Part shown: positions 44,901-52,785 of the stretch, piece after piece | Layout: each line of letters starts with the position of its first letter | Numbering within the stretch: position 1 is the stretch's first letter | Assembly: GCF_020905295.1 (NCBI RefSeq) | Contig: NZ_JAJJMM010000001.1 | Coordinates: forward strand, 4,340,001 to 4,404,000 | Length of the DNA stretch: 64,000 nt | DNA from: Flavobacterium piscisymbiosum | GTDB lineage: Bacteria > Bacteroidota > Bacteroidia > Flavobacteriales > Flavobacteriaceae | Reading direction: 5' to 3' | Made by a program: the position numbers and the translations under genes | The notes under the pieces: model-generated | What the model was told of the DNA's origin: nothing | Seen by the model: the letters and a program-made list of their open reading frames with translations, nothing else | The model's database searches: none

Positions 44901-45245
44901 TTTGATAATATTGCCGGCGGAAATTATACAGTGCATATAAGGGATATAAATGGTTGTGGAGAAGATATTCAGAATGTTACTTTATTGGATTATCCTAAAT
45001 TTATAACTCCAAATAATGATGGTTATAATGATTTTTGGCAAATTAACGGAATTGATAAATATCCAAACGCTAATATTTTAATATACGATAGGTACGGAAA
45101 ACTATTGAAACAATTGAGTCCTAAAGACATTGGATGGAATGGAAAATATAACCAGGAAAACTTACCTTCTGATGATTATTGGTTTACTGTAAATTTAGAC
45201 AATCAAAGTAAAACTTTTAAAGGCCACTTTTCGTTAAAAAGATAA
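41961..45245 (+). CDS. T9SS-secreted FG-GAP/PKD surface protein
   Basis: 1094-residue exported protein. A signal peptide (LLSFLFLFSFFYSNAQ) is followed by seven FG-GAP/VCBS-type calcium loops, e.g. DYNGDGLLDIF, DVDNDGLLDIYY, DFDGDGLKDVI, DINNDGKPDF, DLDNDGYLDF and DYDQDGDLDIL (residues 20-400). A PKD-like domain (about 415-500) and four repeats of about 90 residues (CDKNAQFNL, CDTDNDGFSLFD, CDDNNDGISEYFD, CDEGKGFATFN) follow. The C-terminal 80 residues (FITPNNDGYNDFWQING onwards) are the gliding-associated, type B sorting domain recognised by the type IX secretion system. Likely a cell-surface adhesin or enzyme scaffold. Confidence 0.9.
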   Translation: MIKKLLSFLFLFSFFYSNAQNFTKINTDDLKGGYNGFSSFVDYNGDGLLDIFVTGVDFGPGGDFRHAMFYKNNGDKTFTESPISNIPRTIYGGYSWGDYDNNGTQDLLYSGTTSGYTEDYITKIYKNVNNGCEFVEIPNSLPKLGNCTIKWVDVDNDGLLDIYYHGLTSENAFAIGIYRNTGNDTFTKIENPGFHAINGVRGNFTTNSSEWIDFDGDGLKDVIVGSSTGTERKFEIFKNLGNFKFQAISFQLPQLSYVKLDVGDINNDGKPDFVFTGSTSLYLQSSDNSAKAYFYINKGNMNFERTVTLDNPGVLLAELHLKDLDNDGYLDFINYGSGASFRILKVYKNDRNGNFNEMSHSLPICYSGGIDFGDYDQDGDLDILYFGRTENPRDDEITYVYENSTIEKIYPDKIMTGNSCDCNFDASFSLNNSVDNVTWNFDDPATGAFNTSTSPRPTHTFSKKGVYNVSATYTKGLISETLHKTITIIGPPVVTKPADISTCDKNAQFNLHTAKDAEILNGLPSSDYEINYYLSQTDAQKNINKLPDLFAITNIEQNIYVRIQSKEKSICYVIKDFSIKVKPSPVENVVNDISVCDTDNDGFSLFDLSNVENILLTSQTNVKITYYDSRNNIIGGSLPSNYRNITSGNDFITAKISNLGNDCFIETKINLIASPLPIANTLSLLIGCDDNNDGISEYFDTSAIEKNVLNGQTGMEVTYYDNLGIQLSSPLPNPFTNTIPYNQNITVRVTNKSTSCWTETNLELKTSSKPIINTPDNLYACDEGKGFATFNTSNIESQLIGNQSGLTIEYKDDRGNILPSPLPENIKNTIASIQTIYVRVQNSLNALCFSETSFHLIVNKLPTVDLLEKYSLCDLEPYLSLSVDSGFESYEWKFQNGTIISNTNEAKISDSGNYFLKIEKKENGVVCENIFSFSLTRSKLPKIEKLIYDEFDSSRIEVVASGDGLFEYSIDGNTYQQSNIFDNIAGGNYTVHIRDINGCGEDIQNVTLLDYPKFITPNNDGYNDFWQINGIDKYPNANILIYDRYGKLLKQLSPKDIGWNGKYNQENLPSDDYWFTVNLDNQSKTFKGHFSLKR

Positions 45246-45326
45246 ATTTAAAAAAAACAAAATTTAATTGCCGGGAATTCATCTTTTTCCCAGTTCGTAC
45301 TAAACAAAGATTCATTAATCTCTTAG

Positions 45327-45527
45327 TCATTTTTGCATTACAGGAAAAGCTTTTTTACCTTTTTTAAGTGCACGATCTTTGATTAAGGTAAGTTCAATCC
45401 ATTCTAAAAAAGGCAATCCTATATAATTTTCATTACTAAAATTCAAAATAAACCAATCCGAAGCACCATTATAGCGATTAGGATGAAATACAAAGTCGAA
45501 GGGTAATCTATAAATAATAAAAGTAAA
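45327..45527 (-). pseudogene. C-terminal gene remnant without start
   Basis: Minus-strand frame open for about 66 codons, in the same frame as the stop of the gene upstream, without any ATG. It reads like a real C-terminus (RLPFDFVFHPNRYNGASDW, YIGLPFLEWIELTLIKDRALK) and ends at TGA 45327-45329. It may be what remains of a gene whose 5' part was deleted. Family not recognised. Confidence 0.4.
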
Positions 45528-45929
45528 TTATTTTTCGACAGCTATTATGGGAACTTTTTTTAAGAAGATGGTATCGCAATTATGAACAGCTCCTTTTCTG
45601 ATTCCGCCTCCAAAAGGATTAAATAGCTGTATGGATTTGTTTTCGTAACCCTCTTTAATAATTGCTTCATTGACCATTAATGGCGGCGCTTCATAACCTA
45701 TAAAAGTAAATTCAGAATAACGTAATTCTTTTAATTGAAAATAGCCTTTTGTGTCTGTTAGATTTTCTCCAACTTTGCAGTTTTCAATTGGTTTTCTAGT
45801 GATAGAATCATAAATATAACCCGTAATTTGTGGTCTCTTGCATCGACTTACCAAACAACTCTGGCATATCAATGCAATAGTTATCAATAGCATAAGTTTG
45901 CAAAGTTTTTTAAAATAGAATATTTTCAT
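45528..45929 (-). CDS. Lipoprotein with carboxypeptidase-regulatory-like fold
   Basis: 133-residue predicted lipoprotein. The signal ends in LICQSC at about residues 20-25, a lipobox. The mature part ITGYIYDSITRKPIENCKVGENLTDTKGYFQLKEL has the beta-sandwich pattern of CarboxypepD_reg-like domains, common in Bacteroidota envelope proteins. No enzymatic residues are seen. It follows the Dph6-type gene on the same strand by five bases (45929/45935), so the two are likely co-transcribed despite their unrelated roles. Confidence 0.7.
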   Translation of the reverse strand: MKIFYFKKLCKLMLLITIALICQSCLVSRCKRPQITGYIYDSITRKPIENCKVGENLTDTKGYFQLKELRYSEFTFIGYEAPPLMVNEAIIKEGYENKSIQLFNPFGGGIRKGAVHNCDTIFLKKVPIIAVEK

Positions 45930-45934
45930 CTTTA

Positions 45935-46699
45935 TTAAATTAGATCACAATACCAAAATCCAAAATCAAAAGCATCGCTGGCATTTGTATCACAAGCAGT
46001 ATTTGAGGAATCTTCGGTTTTAGGCTTTTCGTATTTTCGATAAACAATTTCGCCAGTTTCAAATTGTACAGGTTCTGAAAAAATCGGACCATCAAAAGTA
46101 AAAGTATGAAATTCGCCATTTTCACCGCAGACGTCTACATTATCCGGCAAATCGTTTATGAATTCCTGATCGATAATTCGGCCAACAAAACTTTTATCGA
46201 GATAACGTTCGTTTACACAAACCACCATTGTTTTAAACCCTAACGAAATAAATTCCTGAATTAAATCTTGTGTTGGAATTTTCCAAAGCGGAAAAACACC
46301 TTCAAAACCCATTTTTGCCAATTGATCTTCTCGGTATTTGCGTAAATCTTCGAGGAAAATGTCACCAAAAACAGAATGTGTAATTCCTTCATTTTTTAAT
46401 GTTGTTAAAGTTTCAATCATTACATTTTCATACACTTCCATTGTTGGCATTTCAGGAATTTGCATGATTTTAAGAGGTAAACCAATGCTTTTAGCCTGCG
46501 TTTCTAATAATTCGACACGAACGCCGTGCATAGAAATTCGCTGAAATTGCTGGTTTACACTCGTAAGTAAATATTCGATTTTAAAATCAGGATTGTGTAA
46601 TGTTTTATATAATGCCAGAGCAGAATCTTTTCCGCTGCTCCAGTTAAATAAGGCTTTTTTTGGTATTGACACGTTGTTGTAATTTTCTAAGGTAAACAT
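45935..46699 (-). CDS. Dph6-related ATP pyrophosphatase
   Basis: 254-residue cytoplasmic protein of the diphthine-ammonia ligase (Dph6)-related N-type ATP pyrophosphatase family. The ATG at 46699 is preferred: an upstream frame to 46867 would overlap the divergent M1 gene and adds poor sequence. The PP-loop is FNWSSGKDSALALYK; further conserved blocks are ISMHGVRVELLETQA, SVFGDIFLEDLRKYRE and the C-terminal DVCGENGEFHTF. Bacteria lack diphthamide, so the substrate is unknown; a nucleotide- or cofactor-modifying ligase role is likely. The C-terminal 25 residues are unusually acidic and Asn/Ala-rich. Confidence 0.9.
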   Translation of the reverse strand: MFTLENYNNVSIPKKALFNWSSGKDSALALYKTLHNPDFKIEYLLTSVNQQFQRISMHGVRVELLETQAKSIGLPLKIMQIPEMPTMEVYENVMIETLTTLKNEGITHSVFGDIFLEDLRKYREDQLAKMGFEGVFPLWKIPTQDLIQEFISLGFKTMVVCVNERYLDKSFVGRIIDQEFINDLPDNVDVCGENGEFHTFTFDGPIFSEPVQFETGEIVYRKYEKPKTEDSSNTACDTNASDAFDFGFWYCDLI

Positions 46700-46766
46700 A
46701 CAAATTTCATTCGATTTGTTGGTGAAACCTTTGTAACTTTGGGATTTCGCCTTCAAATTTATTTCA

Positions 46767-48827
46767 ATGAAATACATCTTCCTATTTATTACCAGTTTCG
46801 TTTTTGCACAACAAACCCAATTTGTCGATTTTAAATCGGTTAACGGGCAATTGAAATTAAATGCCACAGATAAATCGGTTTACGGAATTGTCGATTATCG
46901 ATTCGAGGTTTTAAAACCTATTGATACGATTAAAATCGATGCCAAAAACATGGAATTTTCTCGAGTTCAGCTTGATAGTAAAGACGTTATTTATATTAAT
47001 ACCGGCAAGGAATTACAGATTGTGAATCATTTTCAGAAAGGAGAAAACCAATTGACTTTCGAATATTCGGTTAAACCAAAACAAGCTTTATACTTTATAA
47101 ATATTGATAATACAGAAACTCAAATCTGGACGCAAGGGCAAGGAAGATATACCAGTAATTGGTTCCCAAGTTTTGATGACGTAAACGAAAAAGTCATTTT
47201 TAGTTTAGGAATTACATACGAGAAAGAGTATCAGGTTGTTTCAAACGGAGTTCTAAAAGAAAAGAAACCCGAAGAAAATTCCATTAATTGGCAATATCAA
47301 ATGGAAAAACCAATGAGTTCTTATTTATTAATGCTTGCTATTGGAAAGTATGATAAAAAAGAGTTTAAAGCAAAATCTAAAATTCCGTTAGAATATTATT
47401 TTGAGAATAAAGATGCCAGCCGCTTTGAGCCTACTTACAGATACTCAAAACGTATTTTTGATTTTTTAGAGAAAGAAATAGGAGTGAAGTATCCTTGGGA
47501 AATTTACAGAGAAATTCCCGTTCGTGATTTCTTGTATGCCGGTATGGAAAATACAACCACTACACTTTTTGCAACGCGTTATGTTGTTGATTCTATAGGT
47601 TTTGCAGATCGTAATTATACAAATGTTGATGCTCACGAATTGGCGCATCATTGGTTTGGCGATTTAATTACAGCCGAAAGCAGTACACATCACTGGCTTC
47701 AGGAAGGTTTTGCAACTTATTATGCAGCATTGGCCGAAAGGGAAATTTACGGAGATGATTTTTTATATTCGAAATTATATGAAACGGCACAACAGATAAA
47801 ATTTGCTTCAAGAACCGATTCTGTTCCGGTTTTGAATGCCAAAGCGAGTTCATTGACTTTTTACGAAAAAGGTGCTTGGGCTTTGTTTGTTTTGCATGAA
47901 TCTATTGGTGATAAAGCCTTCAAAAAAGCAATAAAAAGTTATTTGAAAAAATACGCTTATCAAACGGTAAACACGCAAAACTTCTTTGATGAAATAAAAA
48001 AAGTATCTGATTTTGATTTGGATAAATTTCAAAAAACATGGTTAGAATCGACTGCTTTTGATACACCAACAGCGAATGCTTTATTGAGTAAAAACAAAGC
48101 AATTCAAGTTCGTTTAGAAGTTGACAAGCTAAAGAAAACGCCATTGCCGGAGAAAATAGAGTTTCTAAGAAAAACGTTAGAATCTAATGTTCATGAAACT
48201 GTTAAAGAGGCAATTGTAAACCAAATAGAACCTGAAAAGTACGAAGCAAAAAAAGAACTTTTGCTAATCGCTTTGCAATCTAACAATGTGCAAGTCCGAC
48301 AAGCTGTTGCAGGATCATTGTCGAAAATTCCGGAAGATTTTAGAACACATTATGAAACCTTACTAGACGATACATCCTATCAGACACAGGAAATTGCATT
48401 GTTTTATTTATGGAAAAACTTCCCGGATCATCGAACAGAATATTTAAACAAATCTAAAAACTGGATTGGTTTCAACGATTTTAATCTTCGAACATTATGG
48501 CTTTCATTAGCATTGTCGACTCCGGATTATAGCGATAATCCAGATGTTCAGGCCAATGAGTTAATTTCATTTTCATCTGTAAAATACGAAGCTACAACGC
48601 GACAAAATGCACTTGAAAAACTTATTGCGTTTAAAATAATTAACGATCAGGTTTTGAGTAATTTAGTTAGCGCAACAACGCATCATATGTGGCAATTTTC
48701 AAAATACGGAAGAGATACAATTCGGGTTTTATTAAAAAATTCTGAGATGCGTGCTTCGTTTGAAAGAATTTTGCCTAATTTGAACCCCGAAGAACAATTT
48801 CAATTGAATCGTTTGTTGAAAGAGTAG
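46767..48827 (+). CDS. M1 family zinc aminopeptidase
   Basis: 686-residue exported metallopeptidase. A short signal (YIFLFITSFVFAQ) leads to the M1 N-terminal beta domain; the catalytic site is AHELAHHWFGDLITA (HExxH) with the third ligand glutamate in HWLQEGFATYYA, and the exopeptidase motif is GMENTTTTLF in place of GAMEN. A C-terminal helical repeat region (about 430-686, HEAT/ARM-like) follows. It cleaves N-terminal residues from peptides in the periplasm or at the surface. Divergent from the Dph6-type gene by 67 bases; no obvious operon. Confidence 0.94.
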   Translation: MKYIFLFITSFVFAQQTQFVDFKSVNGQLKLNATDKSVYGIVDYRFEVLKPIDTIKIDAKNMEFSRVQLDSKDVIYINTGKELQIVNHFQKGENQLTFEYSVKPKQALYFINIDNTETQIWTQGQGRYTSNWFPSFDDVNEKVIFSLGITYEKEYQVVSNGVLKEKKPEENSINWQYQMEKPMSSYLLMLAIGKYDKKEFKAKSKIPLEYYFENKDASRFEPTYRYSKRIFDFLEKEIGVKYPWEIYREIPVRDFLYAGMENTTTTLFATRYVVDSIGFADRNYTNVDAHELAHHWFGDLITAESSTHHWLQEGFATYYAALAEREIYGDDFLYSKLYETAQQIKFASRTDSVPVLNAKASSLTFYEKGAWALFVLHESIGDKAFKKAIKSYLKKYAYQTVNTQNFFDEIKKVSDFDLDKFQKTWLESTAFDTPTANALLSKNKAIQVRLEVDKLKKTPLPEKIEFLRKTLESNVHETVKEAIVNQIEPEKYEAKKELLLIALQSNNVQVRQAVAGSLSKIPEDFRTHYETLLDDTSYQTQEIALFYLWKNFPDHRTEYLNKSKNWIGFNDFNLRTLWLSLALSTPDYSDNPDVQANELISFSSVKYEATTRQNALEKLIAFKIINDQVLSNLVSATTHHMWQFSKYGRDTIRVLLKNSEMRASFERILPNLNPEEQFQLNRLLKE

Positions 48828-48940
48828 AATATATAGATTATAGAAGAAAGAGAATAGAGTAAAGAGCAAAGAAAATAGATTTTTCGCGCGTATCTCTTAG
48901 TCTTTTTTCTATATTCTTTACTCTATTTTCTCAAAAAAAT
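48828..48940. repeat. A+T-rich inverted repeat, family 3 copy
   Basis: AGAAAGAGAATAGAGTAAAGAG on the left is mirrored by TATATTCTTTACTCTATTTTC on the right (shown in part), with a CGCGCG centre near 48887-48892. It fills the gap between the M1 and patatin genes and may act as a terminator for the former. Confidence 0.65.
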
Positions 48941-48965
48941 CCAAAAACAAAACCTACTATATTTT

Positions 48966-49868
48966 ATGAGAGCATTGGTTATTTCTGGTGGAGGGAGTAA
49001 AGGCGCGTTTGCCGGTGGTGTAGCGCAATATTTAATAGAAGAAAAAAATCATGAATACGATTTGTTTCTGGGAACTTCTACAGGAAGTTTACTAATTCCG
49101 CATTTGGCCCTGGGGCATATTAAACAAATTCACTCTATTTATACAAATGTTACTATGGCGAATATTTTCAATATTTGTCCCTTTGTGATTAAAACCAAAG
49201 AAGGAGTAGATATTGTTACTATAAATCACTTCAATGTTTTACGTCAGTTTTTTAAAGGAAAAAGAACCTTTGGAGAAAGTAAAGGACTTAAGAAATATAT
49301 CAGGAACAACTTTTCTTTATCAGATTTTAATATGCTAAAGAAACAGAAAAACGATGTTGTTATTACAGTCACCAACTTTACTAAAAACGAATCAGAATAT
49401 AAATCGATAAAAGATTGCACTTACGAAGAGTTTTGCGATTGGTCTTGGATTTCAAGTAATTATGTTCCGTTTATGAGTTTAGTAGAAAAAGATAATTACG
49501 AATATGGCGACGGAGGATTTTCAAGCCTGGTGCCAATTCGTGAAGCGATTAACCGTGGTGCTACCGAAATTGACGTAATTATTCTTGAAACCGAAGTCAA
49601 TATGAATAAAACGGTTATTGGTAAAAACCCGTTTTCGCTTATGATAGATTTGTTTAGGATTGCTCTTGATCAGGTTGAAAAACACGATATTGCTATAGGA
49701 AAACTTATGGCAAACAACAAGAATGTAAAGCTTAACTTATATTACACGCCCACAAAACTAACAGATAATGCACTAATTTTTAATAAAGAAGTGATGAAAG
49801 AATGGTGGGAGCAAGGGTATGAATATGCTCAGAATAAGTCTGAGGTTATGAGTGATAATAGAGTTTAG
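48966..49868 (+). CDS. Patatin-like phospholipase
   Basis: 300-residue lipolytic enzyme. The oxyanion loop is SGGGSKGAFAGG at the very N-terminus, the nucleophile elbow is GTSTGS (serine at about residue 40) and the catalytic aspartate is in YGDGGFSSLVP. So the Ser-Asp dyad is intact and a phospholipase A or acyl hydrolase activity is likely. No signal peptide is visible; cytoplasmic or membrane-associated. First of four same-strand genes with short gaps (21, 19 and 18 bases), so probably an operon acting on lipids or membrane-related substrates. Confidence 0.9.
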   Translation: MRALVISGGGSKGAFAGGVAQYLIEEKNHEYDLFLGTSTGSLLIPHLALGHIKQIHSIYTNVTMANIFNICPFVIKTKEGVDIVTINHFNVLRQFFKGKRTFGESKGLKKYIRNNFSLSDFNMLKKQKNDVVITVTNFTKNESEYKSIKDCTYEEFCDWSWISSNYVPFMSLVEKDNYEYGDGGFSSLVPIREAINRGATEIDVIILETEVNMNKTVIGKNPFSLMIDLFRIALDQVEKHDIAIGKLMANNKNVKLNLYYTPTKLTDNALIFNKEVMKEWWEQGYEYAQNKSEVMSDNRV

Positions 49869-49889
49869 CCTAAACTGAGTAAATTAAAA

Positions 49890-50831
49890 ATGAAACAATA
49901 TTACGGGATTTTATTTGCGGTTATTTACGCAATGTCTTTTAGAATTTTAGTCGAATTTGGTATTCTTGAATTTAATTCAATAGGTTATCTTATTGCTGTT
50001 CCGGTTATAATGGGGTATTTACCATTTCTGCTAGATCCGCGGGTTTTTGCAAATAGTTGTTTAAAAGCGGTATTATTTCCTTTAATAAGCTCTTTTTTAT
50101 TTCTATATCTTGCTTTTAAAGCAAGGCTTGAAGATTTGGGCTGCTTAATTATTTTGCTTCCGCCATATTTATTGGTTTCTATTTTGATAAGTTTAGCCTT
50201 TAGATATTTTATTAGACTTAAAATGGAAAGCGATTATAATAAGGTTACTAAAAACAGTTTATTTATAATTATCATTCCAATTATTATAGGGAATATCGAG
50301 AAGTATGTAGAAAAAAAGGAGTCTGCTTTTCAAGTTTTACAAACAGTAAATATTAACGTTCCGAGCGAGGTTGTATGGAATAATTTATCTTCTGTTCCGG
50401 AACTTACAAACTATATTGACAATTCTGTGTATAGTTATTTAGGTTTTCCCAATCCTGTAAGATCAGAGTATAATGCGAAAACAAATACAAGATTAGGTTA
50501 TTTTGATAACGGAGTTGTATTAAATGAAAAGATTATTGAATTGGACAAGTTCAAAAAAATGTCTTTTGCCATTAATGTAGAAAAATCAAAATTGGATTGC
50601 AGCCAAACGTTTAAACATGTTCTTAAAAATAAAAACTTAGTTTTTAGCTCGATAACCTATAAATTAGAAAAAATAAATGCTTCTAAAACGAAACTAACTC
50701 TTGTTTGTGATTATAAAATCAGAACAAATGTTCCGCTTTATGGAGAATTTTGGTCTAAAAATATTATTTCTGATTTTGAGAGCAAGTTGCTAAATGCATT
50801 GAAGAAAAATATTGAATTTAAAGAAAAATAG
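49890..50831 (+). CDS. Membrane protein with SRPBCC-like domain
   Basis: 313-residue protein. Residues 5-135 contain about four hydrophobic helices. After a short linker, residues 150-313 resemble an SRPBCC/START-type lipid-binding fold: VNINVPSEVVWNNLSSVPELTNYI is the typical first strand and helix, and KTKLTLVCDYKI and a long C-terminal helix (SDFESKLLNALKKNIEF) complete it. The combination suggests a membrane-anchored carrier of a hydrophobic ligand. Located between patatin and HAD genes; a lipid-related function fits both fold and context but is inferred. Confidence 0.7.
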   Translation: MKQYYGILFAVIYAMSFRILVEFGILEFNSIGYLIAVPVIMGYLPFLLDPRVFANSCLKAVLFPLISSFLFLYLAFKARLEDLGCLIILLPPYLLVSILISLAFRYFIRLKMESDYNKVTKNSLFIIIIPIIIGNIEKYVEKKESAFQVLQTVNINVPSEVVWNNLSSVPELTNYIDNSVYSYLGFPNPVRSEYNAKTNTRLGYFDNGVVLNEKIIELDKFKKMSFAINVEKSKLDCSQTFKHVLKNKNLVFSSITYKLEKINASKTKLTLVCDYKIRTNVPLYGEFWSKNIISDFESKLLNALKKNIEFKEK

Positions 50832-50850
50832 ATTTAAATGATATTGAATT

Positions 50851-51303
50851 ATGATAATATCTTTTGACCTTGATGATACTTTAATCTCAAATAAGTTTGA
50901 AGCAGAAAAATCGAATTTGTTTCATCAGTTTTTGAGTGTCGAAAGTTTGCGGAAAGGAACAATAAATTTGTTTAAAGAATTAAAAAAACAAAATCATAAA
51001 ATTTATATTTACACGACTTCGTACAGAAGTGAATCCAGAATAAAATGGATGTTTTATTCTTACGGAATATCTGTTGATTTTATAATAAATCAGCAAAAGC
51101 ATCAAAAAAAACTTCGTAAAACAAATGTTTATTGCTCGAAATTTCCGCCAATATTTAATATTGATATTCATGTAGATGATTCAGTTGGTGTTGAAAGAGA
51201 AGGCGAAAAATATGGATTTAAAACTATTATTATTTCTGAAACAGATGATAATTGGACTCAGATAATTTTGAAAGAAATAAATTTAAAAACACAAATAGCA
51301 TAG
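50851..51303 (+). CDS. Small HAD-superfamily phosphatase
   Basis: 150-residue cytoplasmic protein with HAD motif I FDLDDTLISNK at the N-terminus (nucleophile D5, acid D7), motif II in YIYTTSYRSES, and motif IV DIHVDDSVGVEREGEKYGFKTI. It has no cap domain beyond a short helix, so it may act on a macromolecule or small phosphate ester. It follows the SRPBCC gene by 19 bases. It could remove phosphate from a lipid or lipid-linked intermediate produced by its neighbours. Confidence 0.75.
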   Translation: MIISFDLDDTLISNKFEAEKSNLFHQFLSVESLRKGTINLFKELKKQNHKIYIYTTSYRSESRIKWMFYSYGISVDFIINQQKHQKKLRKTNVYCSKFPPIFNIDIHVDDSVGVEREGEKYGFKTIIISETDDNWTQIILKEINLKTQIA

Positions 51304-51321
51304 AGATAAAATTCTAAAAAT

Positions 51322-52053
51322 ATGAAAAATATAATTGTATTTCTCTTCTTCTTTAATATAAATGCCTTTAGTCAGAGTAATATATGCAGAAGTTCTATTT
51401 GGGATAATTCAGAATTATTTCAGAAAAATGAAATCGATAAATATGACAATTATGATTTTTCAGGTTTATGGAATACAACTGAAAATAACGCCGTTGTTGG
51501 CGTTATAGGCGATAATTACCAAAGAATATTGATAAAGTTGACATCAATTAAAAGAAATGAAAAAAATAAAACAGAATATATAGTTCATGGTAAATCGAGT
51601 GTTAAATCGAATATTTGTGATTTTACGGGTACAATAACCATCGTGAAAATACAAGAACTTAAAAAGCTAAAATTTGGAGTTGATGATGAATATAAAAATG
51701 CAGGGATAAAAAGCCAGGGATTACTGGCGGCTAATTATAAATTTGTTGAAAATAAAAGTCAAAAAAATACGGGAGAATTTCAGGGAAAACTACAAACCAT
51801 ATTTTATATTGATAAACATAATTTAGCCAAATACAATGCTATTGAAAGTTACAGAGATAACTATTTTAATAATGCATTTGTTGGTATATGGAAATCTAAT
51901 AATTCCGGAAAAGATAAAATTTGCAATTGGGGAGATTATAGAGTTCCCAACGTAAATTGCGATTTCGATATTGGAGCAGGAGAACTCAGTATCTCTCAAA
52001 AATACATAAAAAATGGATGGGAAGTTAAGCCAAAACAAAACTGGTGGAAATAA
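51322..52053 (+). CDS. Secreted protein of unknown function
   Basis: 243-residue exported protein. The signal peptide (MKNIIVFLFFFNINAFSQS) is followed by beta-rich sequence with several aromatic residues (YDNYDFSGLWNTTENNAVVG), DNYFNNAFVGIWKSNNSG and a C-terminal WEVKPKQNWWK. Five or six cysteines are scattered through the mature part and may form disulphides. No family is recognised. It ends the patatin cluster; a hydrolysis or binding role linked to the operon is only a guess. A strong inverted repeat follows at 52068-52121. Confidence 0.6.
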   Translation: MKNIIVFLFFFNINAFSQSNICRSSIWDNSELFQKNEIDKYDNYDFSGLWNTTENNAVVGVIGDNYQRILIKLTSIKRNEKNKTEYIVHGKSSVKSNICDFTGTITIVKIQELKKLKFGVDDEYKNAGIKSQGLLAANYKFVENKSQKNTGEFQGKLQTIFYIDKHNLAKYNAIESYRDNYFNNAFVGIWKSNNSGKDKICNWGDYRVPNVNCDFDIGAGELSISQKYIKNGWEVKPKQNWWK

Positions 52054-52067
52054 AAACGATTGCAGAG

Positions 52068-52121
52068 TTCAGATTTTAGATTTTAGATCGCCAAAGCATA
52101 ATCTAAAATCTAAAATCTGAA
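52068..52121. terminator. Perfect 21-bp inverted repeat between convergent genes
   Basis: The arm 52068-52088 (starting TTCAGATTTTAG) is exactly complementary to 52101-52121 with a 12-base loop. Being between the convergent genes ending at 52053 and 52138, it probably terminates both. It belongs to the A+T-rich family 3. Confidence 0.7.
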
Positions 52122-52137
52122 TTCTAAAATTAAAATC

Positions 52138-52668
52138 CTACCAAAGATCTGCAACCTCATTTTTAATGTAGGCTAAAGCAGCATTACTTGGTGATTGTTT
52201 CTCTAACAAATCATTCAAAATTACTTCGCGCAATTTATCTCCGCTGTCAACACGATCACTCATGGCAGCTTTTCGGATGATTTGAATGGTTGAGTTTTTG
52301 GCAGTTGTAATAATTGTCCAACATTCATCAGACATGTAAATTTGTTGTGTTAGATTATGTTCGAATTCCTGCTCGATCTGGTCGATTAGAAAGTTTTCGT
52401 AATCGTGTTTTTCGTTTGATATTGGCGCAACTCTAATCAATAATTTAGTAAGATTGATGCGTTCCAAATATAAAGTCATGCGCTCGTATGCCTGTAAACG
52501 TATAGGCAAAGATTGCTTTTGATATTCTCTGTTTAATAAAAAAGCACGTTTTTTATCATTGTTTTTAATATGCAATTCAAAAAAACGATAAGCCACAAAT
52601 CCGGTAACAATGGCTGGTAAAGTATAACTGGCTAATTCTATAATTCTATTAAAATCCATTTGGTTCAA
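52138..52668 (-). CDS. DUF7935-like membrane-anchored protein
   Basis: 176-residue (173 if started at the later ATG) protein with one N-terminal membrane helix (IIELASYTLPAIVTGFVAYRFF) and a cytoplasmic helical domain: NREYQKQSLPIRLQAYERMTLYLERI and FEHNLTQQIYMSDECW are conserved in the Bacteroidota DUF7935 group as I remember it. Function unknown; the anchored coiled-coil-like body suggests a scaffold. Convergent with the patatin cluster and divergent from the TSUP gene. Confidence 0.75.
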   Translation of the reverse strand: MNQMDFNRIIELASYTLPAIVTGFVAYRFFELHIKNNDKKRAFLLNREYQKQSLPIRLQAYERMTLYLERINLTKLLIRVAPISNEKHDYENFLIDQIEQEFEHNLTQQIYMSDECWTIITTAKNSTIQIIRKAAMSDRVDSGDKLREVILNDLLEKQSPSNAALAYIKNEVADLW

Positions 52669-52785
52669 ATTTTCAACAAAAATATACTTTTTGAGGAGAA
52701 ATCCACTTTAATTTTTTTTGTAATAAATAAAAATGGAAGTTTACTTTTGTAGAGATTTTCTAAAACCGCCTGAAACACAATAATA

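Noticed and set aside
46700..46867. Upstream extension of the Dph6-type gene
   Set aside because: It would overlap the start of the divergent M1 peptidase gene by 100 bases and adds sequence unlike the family; the ATG at 46699 is preferred.
48966..49868. CBASS phospholipase effector
   Set aside because: The patatin fold is shared with CBASS effectors, but no cyclase (CD-NTase) or ancillary gene is nearby; neighbours look metabolic.
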